NCBI GenBank assembly: GCA_025370055.1
Contig: CP073041.1
Span: 7,348,272-7,412,271, forward strand
Direction of reading: 5' to 3'
From: Woronichinia naegeliana WA131
GTDB lineage: Bacteria > Cyanobacteriota > Cyanobacteriia > Cyanobacteriales > Microcystaceae
DNA length: 64,000 bases
The translations under genes and the position numbers were made by a program. Shown here piece after piece: positions 18,547 through 27,581 of the stretch (positions are counted from its first letter, which is position 1; each line of letters opens with the position of its first letter). The notes under the pieces are model-generated. The model was not told the DNA's origin. It worked only from the letters and a program-made list of their open reading frames with translations, and searched no databases.

Positions 18547-18700
18547 ATGGAGTTAGGTGTTTATTTCTCTGCTAATGATAAAGTTTATGATTGGACAATA
18601 GCCTTTCTCAATAGCTTCCGCACCTTTAACCCAGATTTAAGACTGATTTAACCCAGATTTAAGACTGATTTTAACGAGGAGTGCAATTTTGATTTTTAGT
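18547..18700 (+). pseudogene. Glycosyltransferase gene remnant, copy 2
   Basis: Reads MELGVYFSANDKVYDWTIAF and on to TFNPDLRLI, then stops at 18651. The stop is created by a 22-bp tandem duplication just inside the frame. A 10-bp loss relative to copy 1 follows. It is the 5' end of a gene whose downstream part shares sequence with the remnant at 17.56 kb. Confidence 0.55.
18628..18671 (+). repeat. 22-bp perfect tandem duplication
   Basis: The unit starting AACCCAGATTTAAGACTGAT is present twice, at 18628-18649 and 18650-18671. Because 22 is not a multiple of three, it shifts the frame of the glycosyltransferase remnant. Confidence 0.92.
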
Positions 18701-18723
18701 AAGAATTTTAGTTGACAACCAAC

Positions 18724-19983
18724 ATGAAAGTTATTTTTGATATTTCTTCGGTTGGTGATAACCCGAAAACAAGAACAGGTATAGCTCGTACAGCTTGGAC
18801 ATTGGCTGATTTATTGCATCGAGAACTAGGAGACAACCTAAGTTTTTCTGCTTCTGGCTCTATAGAAGCATCCCTTCAAACAGAAAGGCTACTTAATTCC
18901 TATCCTGATCTTCGTTCTGCTATATATCCAGTTAACTCCATTGCTAGAAGTGTTAATCAGTTGAATACACAATTCAGTAAAAACTATTCTGGTGAGAGTA
19001 TTTTTCAGAAAATCGAGCAGTTAACTTTAGTTAATATTTCTAGATTATTTAATATAATTAGGCAACCAATTGCTCCAGAAATACTAGTCGAAGCAGACCT
19101 TTTTCATTCTTCTTATCCTCGTATTCCCAAGCAAGTGAGAAAAGCACTTCCTAATCGCCATTTACAAACAGTTTATGACCTAACCCCTTTAATTTTAGAT
19201 GAAAAATATTTTCTTCCAGGTCAACGTGGGATTACTAAAAGACTTATAGACACTATCCAGCCGAATGATTGGGTAACGACGATATCAGATGCTACCCGTA
19301 ATGATTTATTAAATAGACGACAGTTAAATCCTAAACAGGTCGTTACAATTTATCTAGCTGCTTCTCCTGAGCTTTTTTACCCGGTTTCAGATAGATCCAT
19401 TATTCAAGCCGCAAAGCAGAAGTATCATCTTCCTGAAGGAGATTACTTTCTCTCTCTTCATTCTCTTGCCCCTCATAAAAATATGAATCATTTAATAGCT
19501 TGTTTTAAACAGATTATTAGGCAAGAAAAAGCAAAAGATTTACATTTAGTCATCTGTGGAGGAAATAAAGATGCGGCACTATCTATGATTAATGCTAATC
19601 AGTTAACAGAAGCTGACTTAAAATTTATTCACTTTACAGGATTTGTAGATGACAATGATTTAGCTGCAATATATAGTGGTGCGATTGGGTTTATTTTCCC
19701 TTCTCTGTATGAAGGATTTGGACTACCAGTTTTAGAAGCAATGCAATGTGGATGTCCTGTTATTAGTTCAAATACATCATCTTTGCCCGAAGTAGTCGGA
19801 GATGCTGGATTTTTAGTTTCACCTACAGATAAAGATACTCTTTGTCAGTCTATACTCAAACTATATTGCAACTCTGACTTACGCGCTAAACACTCTCAGT
19901 ATAGCTTGGACAGAGCGGTTTTCTTTAGCTGGGAAAAAACACTAAGTGAAACTTTAGAGGTTTATAGGAGCATAAAAAGCTAA
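18724..19983 (+). CDS. GT4 family glycosyltransferase
   Basis: A roughly 419-aa GT-B enzyme (start ATG 18724; a TTG at 18712 is less likely). The C-terminal domain has the donor-binding loop [17 protein letters not shown], then [17 protein letters not shown] and the E-x7-E motif [18 protein letters not shown]. This pattern is that of retaining mannosyl- or other GT4 transferases. A second GT4 gene about 5 kb downstream is similar in layout. Confidence 0.88.
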   Translation: MKVIFDISSVGDNPKTRTGIARTAWTLADLLHRELGDNLSFSASGSIEASLQTERLLNSYPDLRSAIYPVNSIARSVNQLNTQFSKNYSGESIFQKIEQLTLVNISRLFNIIRQPIAPEILVEADLFHSSYPRIPKQVRKALPNRHLQTVYDLTPLILDEKYFLPGQRGITKRLIDTIQPNDWVTTISDATRNDLLNRRQLNPKQVVTIYLAASPELFYPVSDRSIIQAAKQKYHLPEGDYFLSLHSLAPHKNMNHLIACFKQIIRQEKAKDLHLVICGGNKDAALSMINANQLTEADLKFIHFTGFVDDNDLAAIYSGAIGFIFPSLYEGFGLPVLEAMQCGCPVISSNTSSLPEVVGDAGFLVSPTDKDTLCQSILKLYCNSDLRAKHSQYSLDRAVFFSWEKTLSETLEVYRSIKS

Positions 19984-20402
19984 TCTGCATTTAATTTACA
20001 TATAAGACGCAGTTAAGATTTCTGCATTATAACAATTATATCTTATTAATGCAATTTAGATTAGATGTTTTCAGCAATTCCAAATTCAAACAGTAACATA
20101 AGATACAGACGTTATCTCGCTTTTATGCAGTTAAAAGAGATTTCGCTGATTTCTGACGTTTTTCGTACTTCCTCCTCGAATCTTAGCCTCTTGGAGAGTC
20201 AGCAACCTGCAAACAAACTTGATCAATCACTAAATAGAGCATTACGCTGATTCCACATATTGATACAAAACCCCTTGACCGTAAGCACTTCAAGGCTTTT
20301 GTATCTTGGACTACATTCTGAATTTGGAATTGCTGAGATGTTTTTTGTCCTACCAATTGACACCAACAGTTTAGTTTATTATCTGAGCAAAAAAAGGTAA
20401 AT
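19984..20402. other. Gene-free interval containing the MITE
   Basis: 419 bases between GT4 and FkbM genes. Most of it is the 264-bp MITE-like element. Short frames on both strands inside it have no recognisable protein features. Confidence 0.7.
20072..20335. mobile_element. MITE-like element, 264 bp
   Basis: Perfect 17-bp terminal inverted repeats (CAGCAATTCCAAATTCA at 20072-20088, complement at 20319-20335) continue as imperfect matches further in. A 9-bp direct repeat AGATGTTTT flanks the element (20063-20071 and 20336-20344), the footprint of transposition. No transposase frame fits inside. CAG ends with 8-10 bp duplications suggest an ISAs1- or IS4-type parent, but that is inference. It sits between a GT4 gene and an FkbM gene. 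Confidence 0.88.
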
Positions 20403-21285
20403 ATGAACTTTTTCAAAAACACACTAAGACCAATTGCATATATCATTGGTAAAATTATCACTAGCAATCAAAAAATGTTTGACATTTATCGTCATACTGA
20501 TTTTCGTGGTAAACTGTTTTTATCAGAATATATTAATCACAGTTTTAAAAACGGAATCTATCACTGCAATGAATTAAAATATAACATTGACTTTAGTGAT
20601 CAAATACAAAAATCGGTTTATTTAGGCACTTATGAACGTCATGAGATTAGCTTTTTGAAAAAATATGTAAAACCAGGCTGGATATGTATTAGATATTGGT
20701 GCGAATATAGGATTTTATACTCTTAACCTTAGCAAATTAGTAGAAGCATCGGGGAAAGTCTATGCTATAGAACCTTCTCCAAGTAATTACAAAAAACTAG
20801 AGGAGAATATTGCAATTAATAACTTAGATAACTGCATAACCAGCAATATCGCATTATCTTCAGAATCAGGAGAGTTTGTATTTTCCGTCAGTCCTCATCA
20901 GAACTCTGGATGGGGAAGACTCGGCAAATGGGAATTTTCTCAATCTCAAATCATTGTTGCCGTTAATACGTTAGATAATTTTTTGACAGTAAATAATATT
21001 TCACACATAGATTTTCTAAAAATAGATGTAGAAGGACATGAATTGGAATTTTTCAAGGGTGCAATAAATACTTTGAAAAACGGAATAATTAGAAGAATAA
21101 TGATTGAGTATTGTGGCGACGCTTTGGAACCACAAGGTATGACATTAAAAGGCTATGTTGATTCAATTATGAAGTTTGGTTATATCCCAGTTCATTTTAA
21201 CTTAGACAGGATTGAAAAAGCAAAAAATGGAACTTATCATTCTCAAAAAGAGATTTTAAATCTTCTTTTTGAAAAAAACATTTAA
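20403..21285 (+). pseudogene. FkbM family methyltransferase, one-base frameshift
   Basis: Two frames join to one FkbM-type methyltransferase of about 294 aa. The first (20403-20726) ends ...KKYVKPGW. From 20692 the other frame gives the SAM motif DIGANIGFYTLNLS, AIEPSPSNY and FLKIDVEGHELEFFKG, stopping at 21285. One extra A near 20691 accounts for the shift. No stop codons interrupt the second frame, so the damage is recent or a sequencing error. Confidence 0.85.
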
Positions 21286-21294
21286 TTTTTAATC

Positions 21295-21510
21295 ATGAAC
21301 ATTATTTCATATATCCATCCCACCCGTACCTATTTGCCCTGTACAGGTGCGGGAAGACATATCAATAATACCTTGCTGGGATTAGCCTCACAGGAGTCAA
21401 TAAACTTAGAGTTACTATGTTCCCGACAATGATTACAAGCAGATGGTAAACCTGATTGACGTTCTTCCCTGCGAGATATATCATTAATAAATTTCCCCTT
21501 GCCACTCTAC
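21295..21510 (+). pseudogene. Decayed duplicate of a GT4 gene 5' end
   Basis: This stretch is very similar to the first roughly 200 bases of the intact GT4 gene at 25324 (IHPTRTYLPCTGAGRHIN versus IHPIRTYLPCTGAGRHIN). It carries two point stops (TGA at 21430 and 21457) where the intact copy has TGG and TTA codons. Similarity ends near 21490. It is a fragment left by duplication or recombination, not a functional gene. Confidence 0.85.
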
Positions 21511-21535
21511 AATAAATTTTCCCTTGCCACTCTAC
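21486..21535 (+). repeat. 25-bp tandem repeat, two near-identical copies
   Basis: Copies at 21486-21510 and 21511-21535 share AATAAATTT, then CCCTTGCCACTCTAC. They lie at the decayed edge of the duplicated GT4 fragment and probably arose during the same rearrangement. Confidence 0.85.
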
Positions 21536-22149
21536 CATTTTTGTGTATATTTAGGAGAGGTCTATTGTGCTAGATAGAAATTCATTGGTTTTAGAAAACT
21601 TAGCTTGTATTGCTTCAGATGATAAAGGTTTAAGATGTCTAGGTTCTTTAGAACATAAAGAAGAAAACCAACTTCAATGTACAAAATGCAACTCCTGCTA
21701 TAGCTTTGTTAACGGTGTTCCTGTTCTTAAAGAAGATTCTGCGTCTGAACTTTATGAGTTCTACTCTAAAGTATATGAAAAACAATCACGATCTGAAGCA
21801 ATGTGTGAAGGTAATCCTCGTATGGAGCAAGCTAAAATATTTTGGGAGTTACTGCCCAAATTTGTATCAGAAAATAATATTAACGGTTACTCCTTAGAAA
21901 TAGGTTGCGGACCTGGTATTTTTGCTGATAGAGTTCCCAATTTCATTGGATTAGATTACGCGTTAAATGCCTTACTAGCAGAAGGATTTGAATCTTATTA
22001 TAGAGTATGCGCTAGTGGAGATTTACTACCATTTCAAAGTAAAACTATTAGTTTGATTTTGTCACTCAATACTTTAGAACACATACCCCACTTAGATAGT
22101 TGTATTTATGAAATTGACCGAATTCTCAAGCCTGGTGGGTATTTGGTGT

Positions 22150-23539
22150 GGGTGCGACCTTTAGTTGATGAAGGAAAAGAAAAGTGTTAACATGAGATGA
22201 AAAGTGACAAAGAGGAAACAATGATGACAGCAAAACTAATTAATGTAGAGGGTTCAAAGATAAAAATAGAACTAACATTAGAACTCAGTCGTTCAATGTT
22301 GGATACAGAAATAAATATTCAAAAAGGCTTAAACGAAGTAGGTTGCATCGCCAGCAAAGAAGCCTTGAAATATTTAGATACAGATGGTTCACCCTTAAAA
22401 ATCGGTGAAGAAATCTGGAAGAGTAAGGGAGAGCAACCGAAAGAATATCAAACACCTTATGGTGAGGTTATAGTGAATCGTCATGTATATCAGCGTTCAC
22501 CTTTGAGGAAAAACGTATTGCCCCTTAGAAAGAGAAGCAAGGATAATCATAACATCAACGCCATTATTGGCAAAACAGGTATCCTCAAAAATGTCAGGGA
22601 TGGCAGGCAAAGAGGTGAAAAATGATTTATTAGAAAATCATGGTAGAAAAGTAGCGCTATCCTATATCCAAAGATTGAGTGAAGCAGTAGGAAGTGTGGT
22701 ACAGGCAAAAGAAGAAGCGTGGAGTTATGCCCCGCCCAAGGAGGATAGCCAAATTGCAACAGTGGGAATAGGATTAGATGGAACCTGTATGCTGATGTGT
22801 GAGGATGGCTACCGTGAAGCAATGGTGGGAACCGTTTCCCTATACGATAGTGAAGGCGAACGTCAACCTACAATCTATCTAGGTGCGGCACCAGAGTATG
22901 GAAAAAAGAGTTTTCTAGAAAGATTAGAAAGAGAAATTGAGCGAGCGAAAAACCGTTATCCAGAGGCAACATTGGTCGGGATAGCAGACGGGGCAGAATC
23001 AAATTGGAAGTTTTTAGAAAAGCAAACGGAAGAACAGATATTAGATTTCTATCATGCCTCTGGTTACTTAGGTGCCTTGGCAGAAGCGTTGCATCCGAAT
23101 ACCGTGTCAAAACAAAAAGAATGGTTGACTGAAAATTGTCGAGAACTCAAGCATGAAAAAGGAAAAGCAGGAGAACTGCTAAATCTGATGAAAGAAGTCA
23201 AAGAAGAAAAAAGTCATTCTAAGAATCTTACCGAGAAACTACAAGCGGCGATTACTTATTACGAGAATCATCAGCATCAAATGGATTATGCTGAATACAT
23301 AGAGAAAAAGTATCCGATTGGTTCAGGTGTTACGGAAGCAGCTTGTAAGACGTTGGTCAAACAACGATTATGTTGTTCAGGGATGCGATGGAAGGAAAAA
23401 GGAGCAGGAATTATTTTGAGCCTACGAGCTTTGGTATTGACCAAGGAACGATGGAGTCAATTTTGGGCAAAACTTGATCAATATGGGTTCCCTGTAGAAC
23501 CCTGATTACAACAGCTTTTATCAACTAAAGGTCGCACCC
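22150..23539. mobile_element. ISKra4-family insertion sequence, 1390 bp
   Basis: Bounded by perfect 19-bp inverted repeats (GGGTGCGACCTTTAGTTGA at 22150-22168, complement at 23521-23539). An 8-bp direct repeat TTTGGTGT flanks it (22142-22149 and 23540-23547). It is inserted in the methyltransferase gene and carries an ISKra4-type transposase that is itself frameshifted. Confidence 0.92.
22197..23505 (+). pseudogene. ISKra4-family transposase, frameshifted
   Basis: The first frame (22197-22625) gives the N-terminal region MTAKLINVEGSKIKIELTLE. The second (to 23505) gives the catalytic part, with VGIGLDGTCMLM, VGIADGAESNWKFL and PIGSGVTEAACKTLVKQR. The useful sequence of the second frame starts before its first ATG, with YCPLEREARII around 22517-22549. 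The two halves meet near 22505-22515 and need a +1 shift. No classic -1 slippery site fits, so I read it as a mutation. Confidence 0.85.
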
Positions 23540-23599
23540 TTTGGTGTTAAAACCTGCATGGAACTGTACACAATATAATTGTGACGGTGTTGATTATTT

Positions 23600-24875
23600 G
23601 GCACTGGTATCGTCTAGCTAGAAGCTACAAACGTTGCAATACGAGAGGTTCAAGAAATCAGGCGAATTTGGAGTAAGTCCTCCCAAGTTAACCCCTTTTC
23701 AATTATACCGAGAGCTACAGCAGGAACTTCTCTAGTCGTAAAATGGCTGCGAACAAAGTTATGAACCATCCAGAAAATATCTAGGACTCGCTGTAATCCC
23801 ACAACAGATTTAGCATAAGTATTTGTACGACGACGAAAGGCGGCTAAATAGCGTCGGATAGCACTATTAAATGCCTCAACGTGGTTGGCATGGATGTCCT
23901 TTTCTTCTGGTTTTTTTGTTGTCTCTGGATGTTCTGGTTTCGGAGTTTCTACTTTCTTTAGTTTACCCTCAGAATCTCGACGTTTACTACTCTTATTTTT
24001 TAGTCTTACCACAAGACCCTTCGGTAATACTTTGGTGGGACGACCTCGCTTTCCAGTCCTTAATACTTCGTGACAAATATTAAATAGCAGTTGACTATAT
24101 CGCTTTTCTCCATCTGTAAATAACTGGAGAGATTCTGCACTCCTTTCAAATAATTCCGCTACCGTCATCATTGCTTCTAGAAATAATTTCTGCTCTTTTC
24201 GACCACATTTTAAATGCCAAATAAAGCGGCTAGCCCTGTCCATGAGCACGATTGTCCACCCCTCAGAGGCACTTGCTTCTTTATTTTTTCCAACTTTTGT
24301 GTATAGTTCATCCCCTTCTATTACTAATTTAACAAATTCATTCACTAAGGCGTATAAAAATAATGTCTCTTGTAATCCTGATAATTTCTTTTCCCAATTC
24401 AATATTGTTGTTTTCGCGTAGCCGAATACTCGGGCTGCTGCATTTAATCCTATTCCTTCCATTCTGGCTTTTAATACTTTTACAATTTCACTTAATGGGG
24501 TTTCTAAGCCAGCGATTACGCTACCATAAGTCTCAGCAAAACAAGAACTACATTCTTGACAAATGAACATTTTACGTTCCCCGTTACCTTTCGTTTGATA
24601 ATGAGAATGTATTTTTACTTTTTCACTATAGCAATGAGGGCAGTTTTTCTGAAATAAGGCTTCCTCTTTCTCTTGGGGTAAGCCAATATCACTTAGGAGG
24701 TCAATTGAGCTTTTATTCAATGTTGACATTGCTTTCTGTTTTCCCTTTCTTTAATATAATGACAATAATAATAGTATAACAAAAACGGGAATATGTCCAG
24801 TCGTAAGTTATTTTCTATTTTCTCAAACTCTTACACCATAACTTTTTCTAGCTTTGATCACACGATACCAGTACC
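23600..24875. mobile_element. IS1-like insertion sequence, 1276 bp
   Basis: Ends are GGCACTGGTATCG (23600-23612) and CGATACCAGTACC (24863-24875), a 13-bp inverted repeat with one mismatch. An 8-bp direct repeat GATTATTT flanks it (23592-23599 and 24876-24883). It holds one minus-strand transposase gene and interrupts the same methyltransferase gene as the ISKra4 element, 52 bp further on. Confidence 0.9.
23650..24729 (-). CDS. IS1-like transposase with N-terminal zinc ribbon
   Basis: A 359-aa transposase. The N-terminus has CPHC...CQEC zinc-ribbon ligands, then a helix-turn-helix (GLNAAARVFGYAKTTILNW). A DDE-type catalytic region follows, with EGDELYTKVGK, LFTDGEKRYS and NHVEAFNSAIRRYLAAFRRR, resembling IS1 InsB. 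It appears intact and so may be active. Encoded opposite to the surrounding operon. Family placement by motif recall. Confidence 0.82.
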   Translation of the reverse strand: MSTLNKSSIDLLSDIGLPQEKEEALFQKNCPHCYSEKVKIHSHYQTKGNGERKMFICQECSSCFAETYGSVIAGLETPLSEIVKVLKARMEGIGLNAAARVFGYAKTTILNWEKKLSGLQETLFLYALVNEFVKLVIEGDELYTKVGKNKEASASEGWTIVLMDRASRFIWHLKCGRKEQKLFLEAMMTVAELFERSAESLQLFTDGEKRYSQLLFNICHEVLRTGKRGRPTKVLPKGLVVRLKNKSSKRRDSEGKLKKVETPKPEHPETTKKPEEKDIHANHVEAFNSAIRRYLAAFRRRTNTYAKSVVGLQRVLDIFWMVHNFVRSHFTTREVPAVALGIIEKGLTWEDLLQIRLIS

Positions 24876-25323
24876 GATTATTTCAGTTATCAAGATTTGA
24901 GTTTAAAAAATAAGTTCAAGAAAATGGCACTTCCAATATTAAAAAGCAAGTTTTATAAAGCATTGACAAGAATACCAAAAAGATTAATTCGTGAGACTTT
25001 ACTAAAAAACATTCAGACATTATTTTGGCGTAGATTAAATCCAAGATTTGATCTTATGTACAAGGTTTCTGATTCTGAAGCCTATGCTTCTATTGATGTT
25101 CACGAATGTATATATTGGTTTTTAGCAAGAGGTTATGATTGTCTTTCTCATCCAACAGTTATCCGCAGAATTACTGCTGGTCACGATATAGTTTTGCTAA
25201 GAAAAAATATGCCTTAATTAAAGCAGTTTTTACCTTGGTGAGCTATAAAAATAGCTCTCAAAGCCTTGCTATATAAGCATTCTTATGATTTCATCCTTGC
25301 TTAAAACGCTATAAGATTAATTT

Positions 25324-26451
25324 GTGAACATTCTTTCCTATATCCATCCCATCCGTACCTATTTACCCTGTACCGGTGCAGGAAGACATATCAACAACAT
25401 CTTGCTGGGATTAGCATCCCATGAGTCAATAAACTTAGAGTTGCTATGTTCCCGACAATGGTTACAAGCAGATGGTAAACTTGATTTACGTTCTCCCCTG
25501 CGAGATATACCATTAAAAACTTTCCCATTACCAGAGAATCTCACCGAACGACTGTGGAAATTAACTCAATTTCCTAAAATGGATAAATACCTTTCTCCAA
25601 ACACAGATTGGTTATTTACACCCATGGAAACCTATATTCCAGTTTCATGTTGTCCAGTAGGCGTTACAATCCACGATATTCAAGCTTTTGAAACTGATTT
25701 ACCTTGGTCTAATACTCGTGAACATCGCTGGTTTCGTTATAAATGGAGCCAGTGGATTTATAGGGCTTTGGCTAATTATCGGGTAATTTTTACCGTCTCC
25801 GAATTTTCCAAAGCTCGCATGGTTGAATTACTGGGAGCAGATGCAAATAAAATAGTGGTTGTGGGAAATGGTGTAGAACGATCTTTTTATGATATTGCTT
25901 CAATTGATCCACTGAAGCTAGAAAGACCTATCAACAATCCTTACACATTCGTTATTGGTGGATTACGATTAAAAAAAGGAGCAGATTTTGTCCTAGATGT
26001 TGCCAAAGGTTTGCTAGATGCAAATTCTGATATACAGATTGTTATAGCTGGTGATTCTGAACCAGAATATATTGCAGCAGCTAAAGATTTACCTAATGTA
26101 AAACTATTAGGAATAGTACCAGATAATGATTTGCCTCGGCTGATGCGTTGTGCTTCATCACTGTTGTTTCTTTCCCATTATGAAGGTTTTGGCATTCCCG
26201 CAATAGAAGCAATGGTTGTAGGCACTCCCGCAGTAGTCAGTAACCGCGCTTCCTTACCAGAAGTAGTGGGGACAGCAGGTATTGTTGTTGAACCAGAAGA
26301 TACAGCAACCATCGTTGATACCCTGATCCAACTTCAAGAAAATTCACAACTGCGAGAAGACTACATTCAGCGTGGAAAAGAACAGGCAAGGCAGTACACT
26401 TGGTCAAATTGTGTTAATATTCTTCAAAAAGCATTTATTGAGTATAGTTAA
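25324..26451 (+). CDS. GT4 family glycosyltransferase
   Basis: A 375-aa GT-B enzyme with a GTG start. The N-terminal loop TGAGRHINNILLGLA, the IHDIQAFE segment and the C-terminal E-x7-E motif LSHYEGFGIPAIEAMVVG mark a GT4 mannosyltransferase-like protein. It is full length. A decayed copy of its 5' end lies 4 kb upstream on the other side of the IS-disrupted methyltransferase. Confidence 0.88.
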   Translation: MNILSYIHPIRTYLPCTGAGRHINNILLGLASHESINLELLCSRQWLQADGKLDLRSPLRDIPLKTFPLPENLTERLWKLTQFPKMDKYLSPNTDWLFTPMETYIPVSCCPVGVTIHDIQAFETDLPWSNTREHRWFRYKWSQWIYRALANYRVIFTVSEFSKARMVELLGADANKIVVVGNGVERSFYDIASIDPLKLERPINNPYTFVIGGLRLKKGADFVLDVAKGLLDANSDIQIVIAGDSEPEYIAAAKDLPNVKLLGIVPDNDLPRLMRCASSLLFLSHYEGFGIPAIEAMVVGTPAVVSNRASLPEVVGTAGIVVEPEDTATIVDTLIQLQENSQLREDYIQRGKEQARQYTWSNCVNILQKAFIEYS

Positions 26452-26516
26452 TTCATGATACTAATACTAAAAATAACTCTTTTGAAGAAGAAATAAACTT
26501 TATTAAAGTAGTATTA

Positions 26517-27581
26517 ATGACCAAAATTGTTTTCTGCTGGTCTGATATTTCTGGTTATATGACAGCTTGTTGGCGAGCATTGCAAGCTATACCTGAAATA
26601 GAAGTCTTTATAATTGCTTTTCAAGCTCGGACTCAAACTGCTTTTGCTGATGAGTTAATGCAAGATATTCCCCACCATCTTTTAGATTTACAAGAGAGAA
26701 ATCAAACAGAATTAATGGAGCAATTAGTCAATCAACAAAATCCTGATGTAGTAGTTCTATGTGGGTGGTTTCATTCACCCTATCGTCAATTGGCTTTCTC
26801 ATCTCAATTGCGCCATATAAAATTCATCATGGGTATGGATACTCCTTGGTGGGGCAATTGGAAACAATATTTAACTCGTTGGCTGCTGCGCCCTTATTTA
26901 CAGAGAATGGCTCATGTAGTTGTTACTGGAGAACGAAGTTGGCAATATGCTCGGCGTTTAGGAATACCCTTAAAAAATATTTCCCTGGGTTTATATGGCA
27001 TAGATTATCAAACTTTTTCTCCTCTTTTAGCAGCAAGAAACCAGTCATCCTGGCCACGCTCATTCCTGTTCGCAGGACGGTATAGCCACGATAAAGCAAT
27101 AGATATTTTAGTAGAAGCATATCAACAGTATCGCCAAGAAGTTCAAGACCCTTGGAATTTAATTTGTTGCGGTAAAGGTGAATTAGAATCATATCTGCAA
27201 GGTCAGCCAGGTATTGAAAACAGAGGTTTTGTCCAACCTAGCGAAATGAAAGATATTTGGCTCAATGCCGGTGCTTTTTTATTACCTAGTCGTTTTGATC
27301 CTTGGCCATTAGCACTGGTTGAAGCTGCTGCTGCTGGTTTACCCATTATTTGTACTCAGGTTTGTGGCTCATCGGTAGAAGTTATTCGTTCTGGCTATAA
27401 TGGATTGGTTATTCCAGCGAATCATGTCCAAAGCTTATGCCAAGCAATGATAGAAATTCACCATCGGTATGATAAAATGTCTGAATGGGGAAAACGGGGA
27501 CAACAGTTAGCCGCTCCCTATTCGGCCTCAGAGTGGGCAAAACGCTGGACAAAATTACTAACAACGGTGGGAGAAAAATGA
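26517..27581 (+). CDS. GT4 family glycosyltransferase
   Basis: A 354-aa GT-B transferase. Donor-site features are FLFAGRYSHDKAIDILVEAY and the C-terminal PSRFDPWPLALVEAAAAGLP, which places the E-x7-E-like acid in a WPLALVE context typical of some GT4 subfamilies. N-terminal FCWSDISGYMTACWRAL lacks the usual glycine-rich loop. It ends one base before the next gene, a Wzy/ligase-like protein, so the two are likely co-translated. Confidence 0.86.
   Translation: MTKIVFCWSDISGYMTACWRALQAIPEIEVFIIAFQARTQTAFADELMQDIPHHLLDLQERNQTELMEQLVNQQNPDVVVLCGWFHSPYRQLAFSSQLRHIKFIMGMDTPWWGNWKQYLTRWLLRPYLQRMAHVVVTGERSWQYARRLGIPLKNISLGLYGIDYQTFSPLLAARNQSSWPRSFLFAGRYSHDKAIDILVEAYQQYRQEVQDPWNLICCGKGELESYLQGQPGIENRGFVQPSEMKDIWLNAGAFLLPSRFDPWPLALVEAAAAGLPIICTQVCGSSVEVIRSGYNGLVIPANHVQSLCQAMIEIHHRYDKMSEWGKRGQQLAAPYSASEWAKRWTKLLTTVGEK

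Larger units (their letters stand above)
21567..25217 (+). pseudogene. SAM methyltransferase gene split by two insertion sequences
   Basis: Three blocks make one gene: 21567-22149, 23548-23599 and 24884-25217. The first holds a Trm112-like zinc region (CTKCNSCYSFVNGVPVL), the SAM motif SLEIGCGPGIFADR and LNTLEHIPHLDSC. Removing both insertion sequences, each with one target-duplication copy, leaves exactly 969 nt. That is 322 codons plus stop with no internal stop, reading PGGYLVLKPAWNCTQYN and VDYFSYQDLSLKN across the joints. The gene is inactive here; the first block alone would end in IS sequence at 22190. Confidence 0.9.

Noticed and set aside
20183-20467. Minus-strand frame covering the MITE
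   Set aside because: It spans the inverted-repeat end of the MITE and the FkbM start, so it arises from the repeat and not from a gene.
21567-22190. Complete 207-aa methyltransferase
   Set aside because: The last 13 codons lie in the insertion sequence; the true gene continues beyond both insertions.
22197-22625. ISKra4 first frame as a separate small gene
   Set aside because: It is the N-terminal part of the transposase; the second frame continues it.
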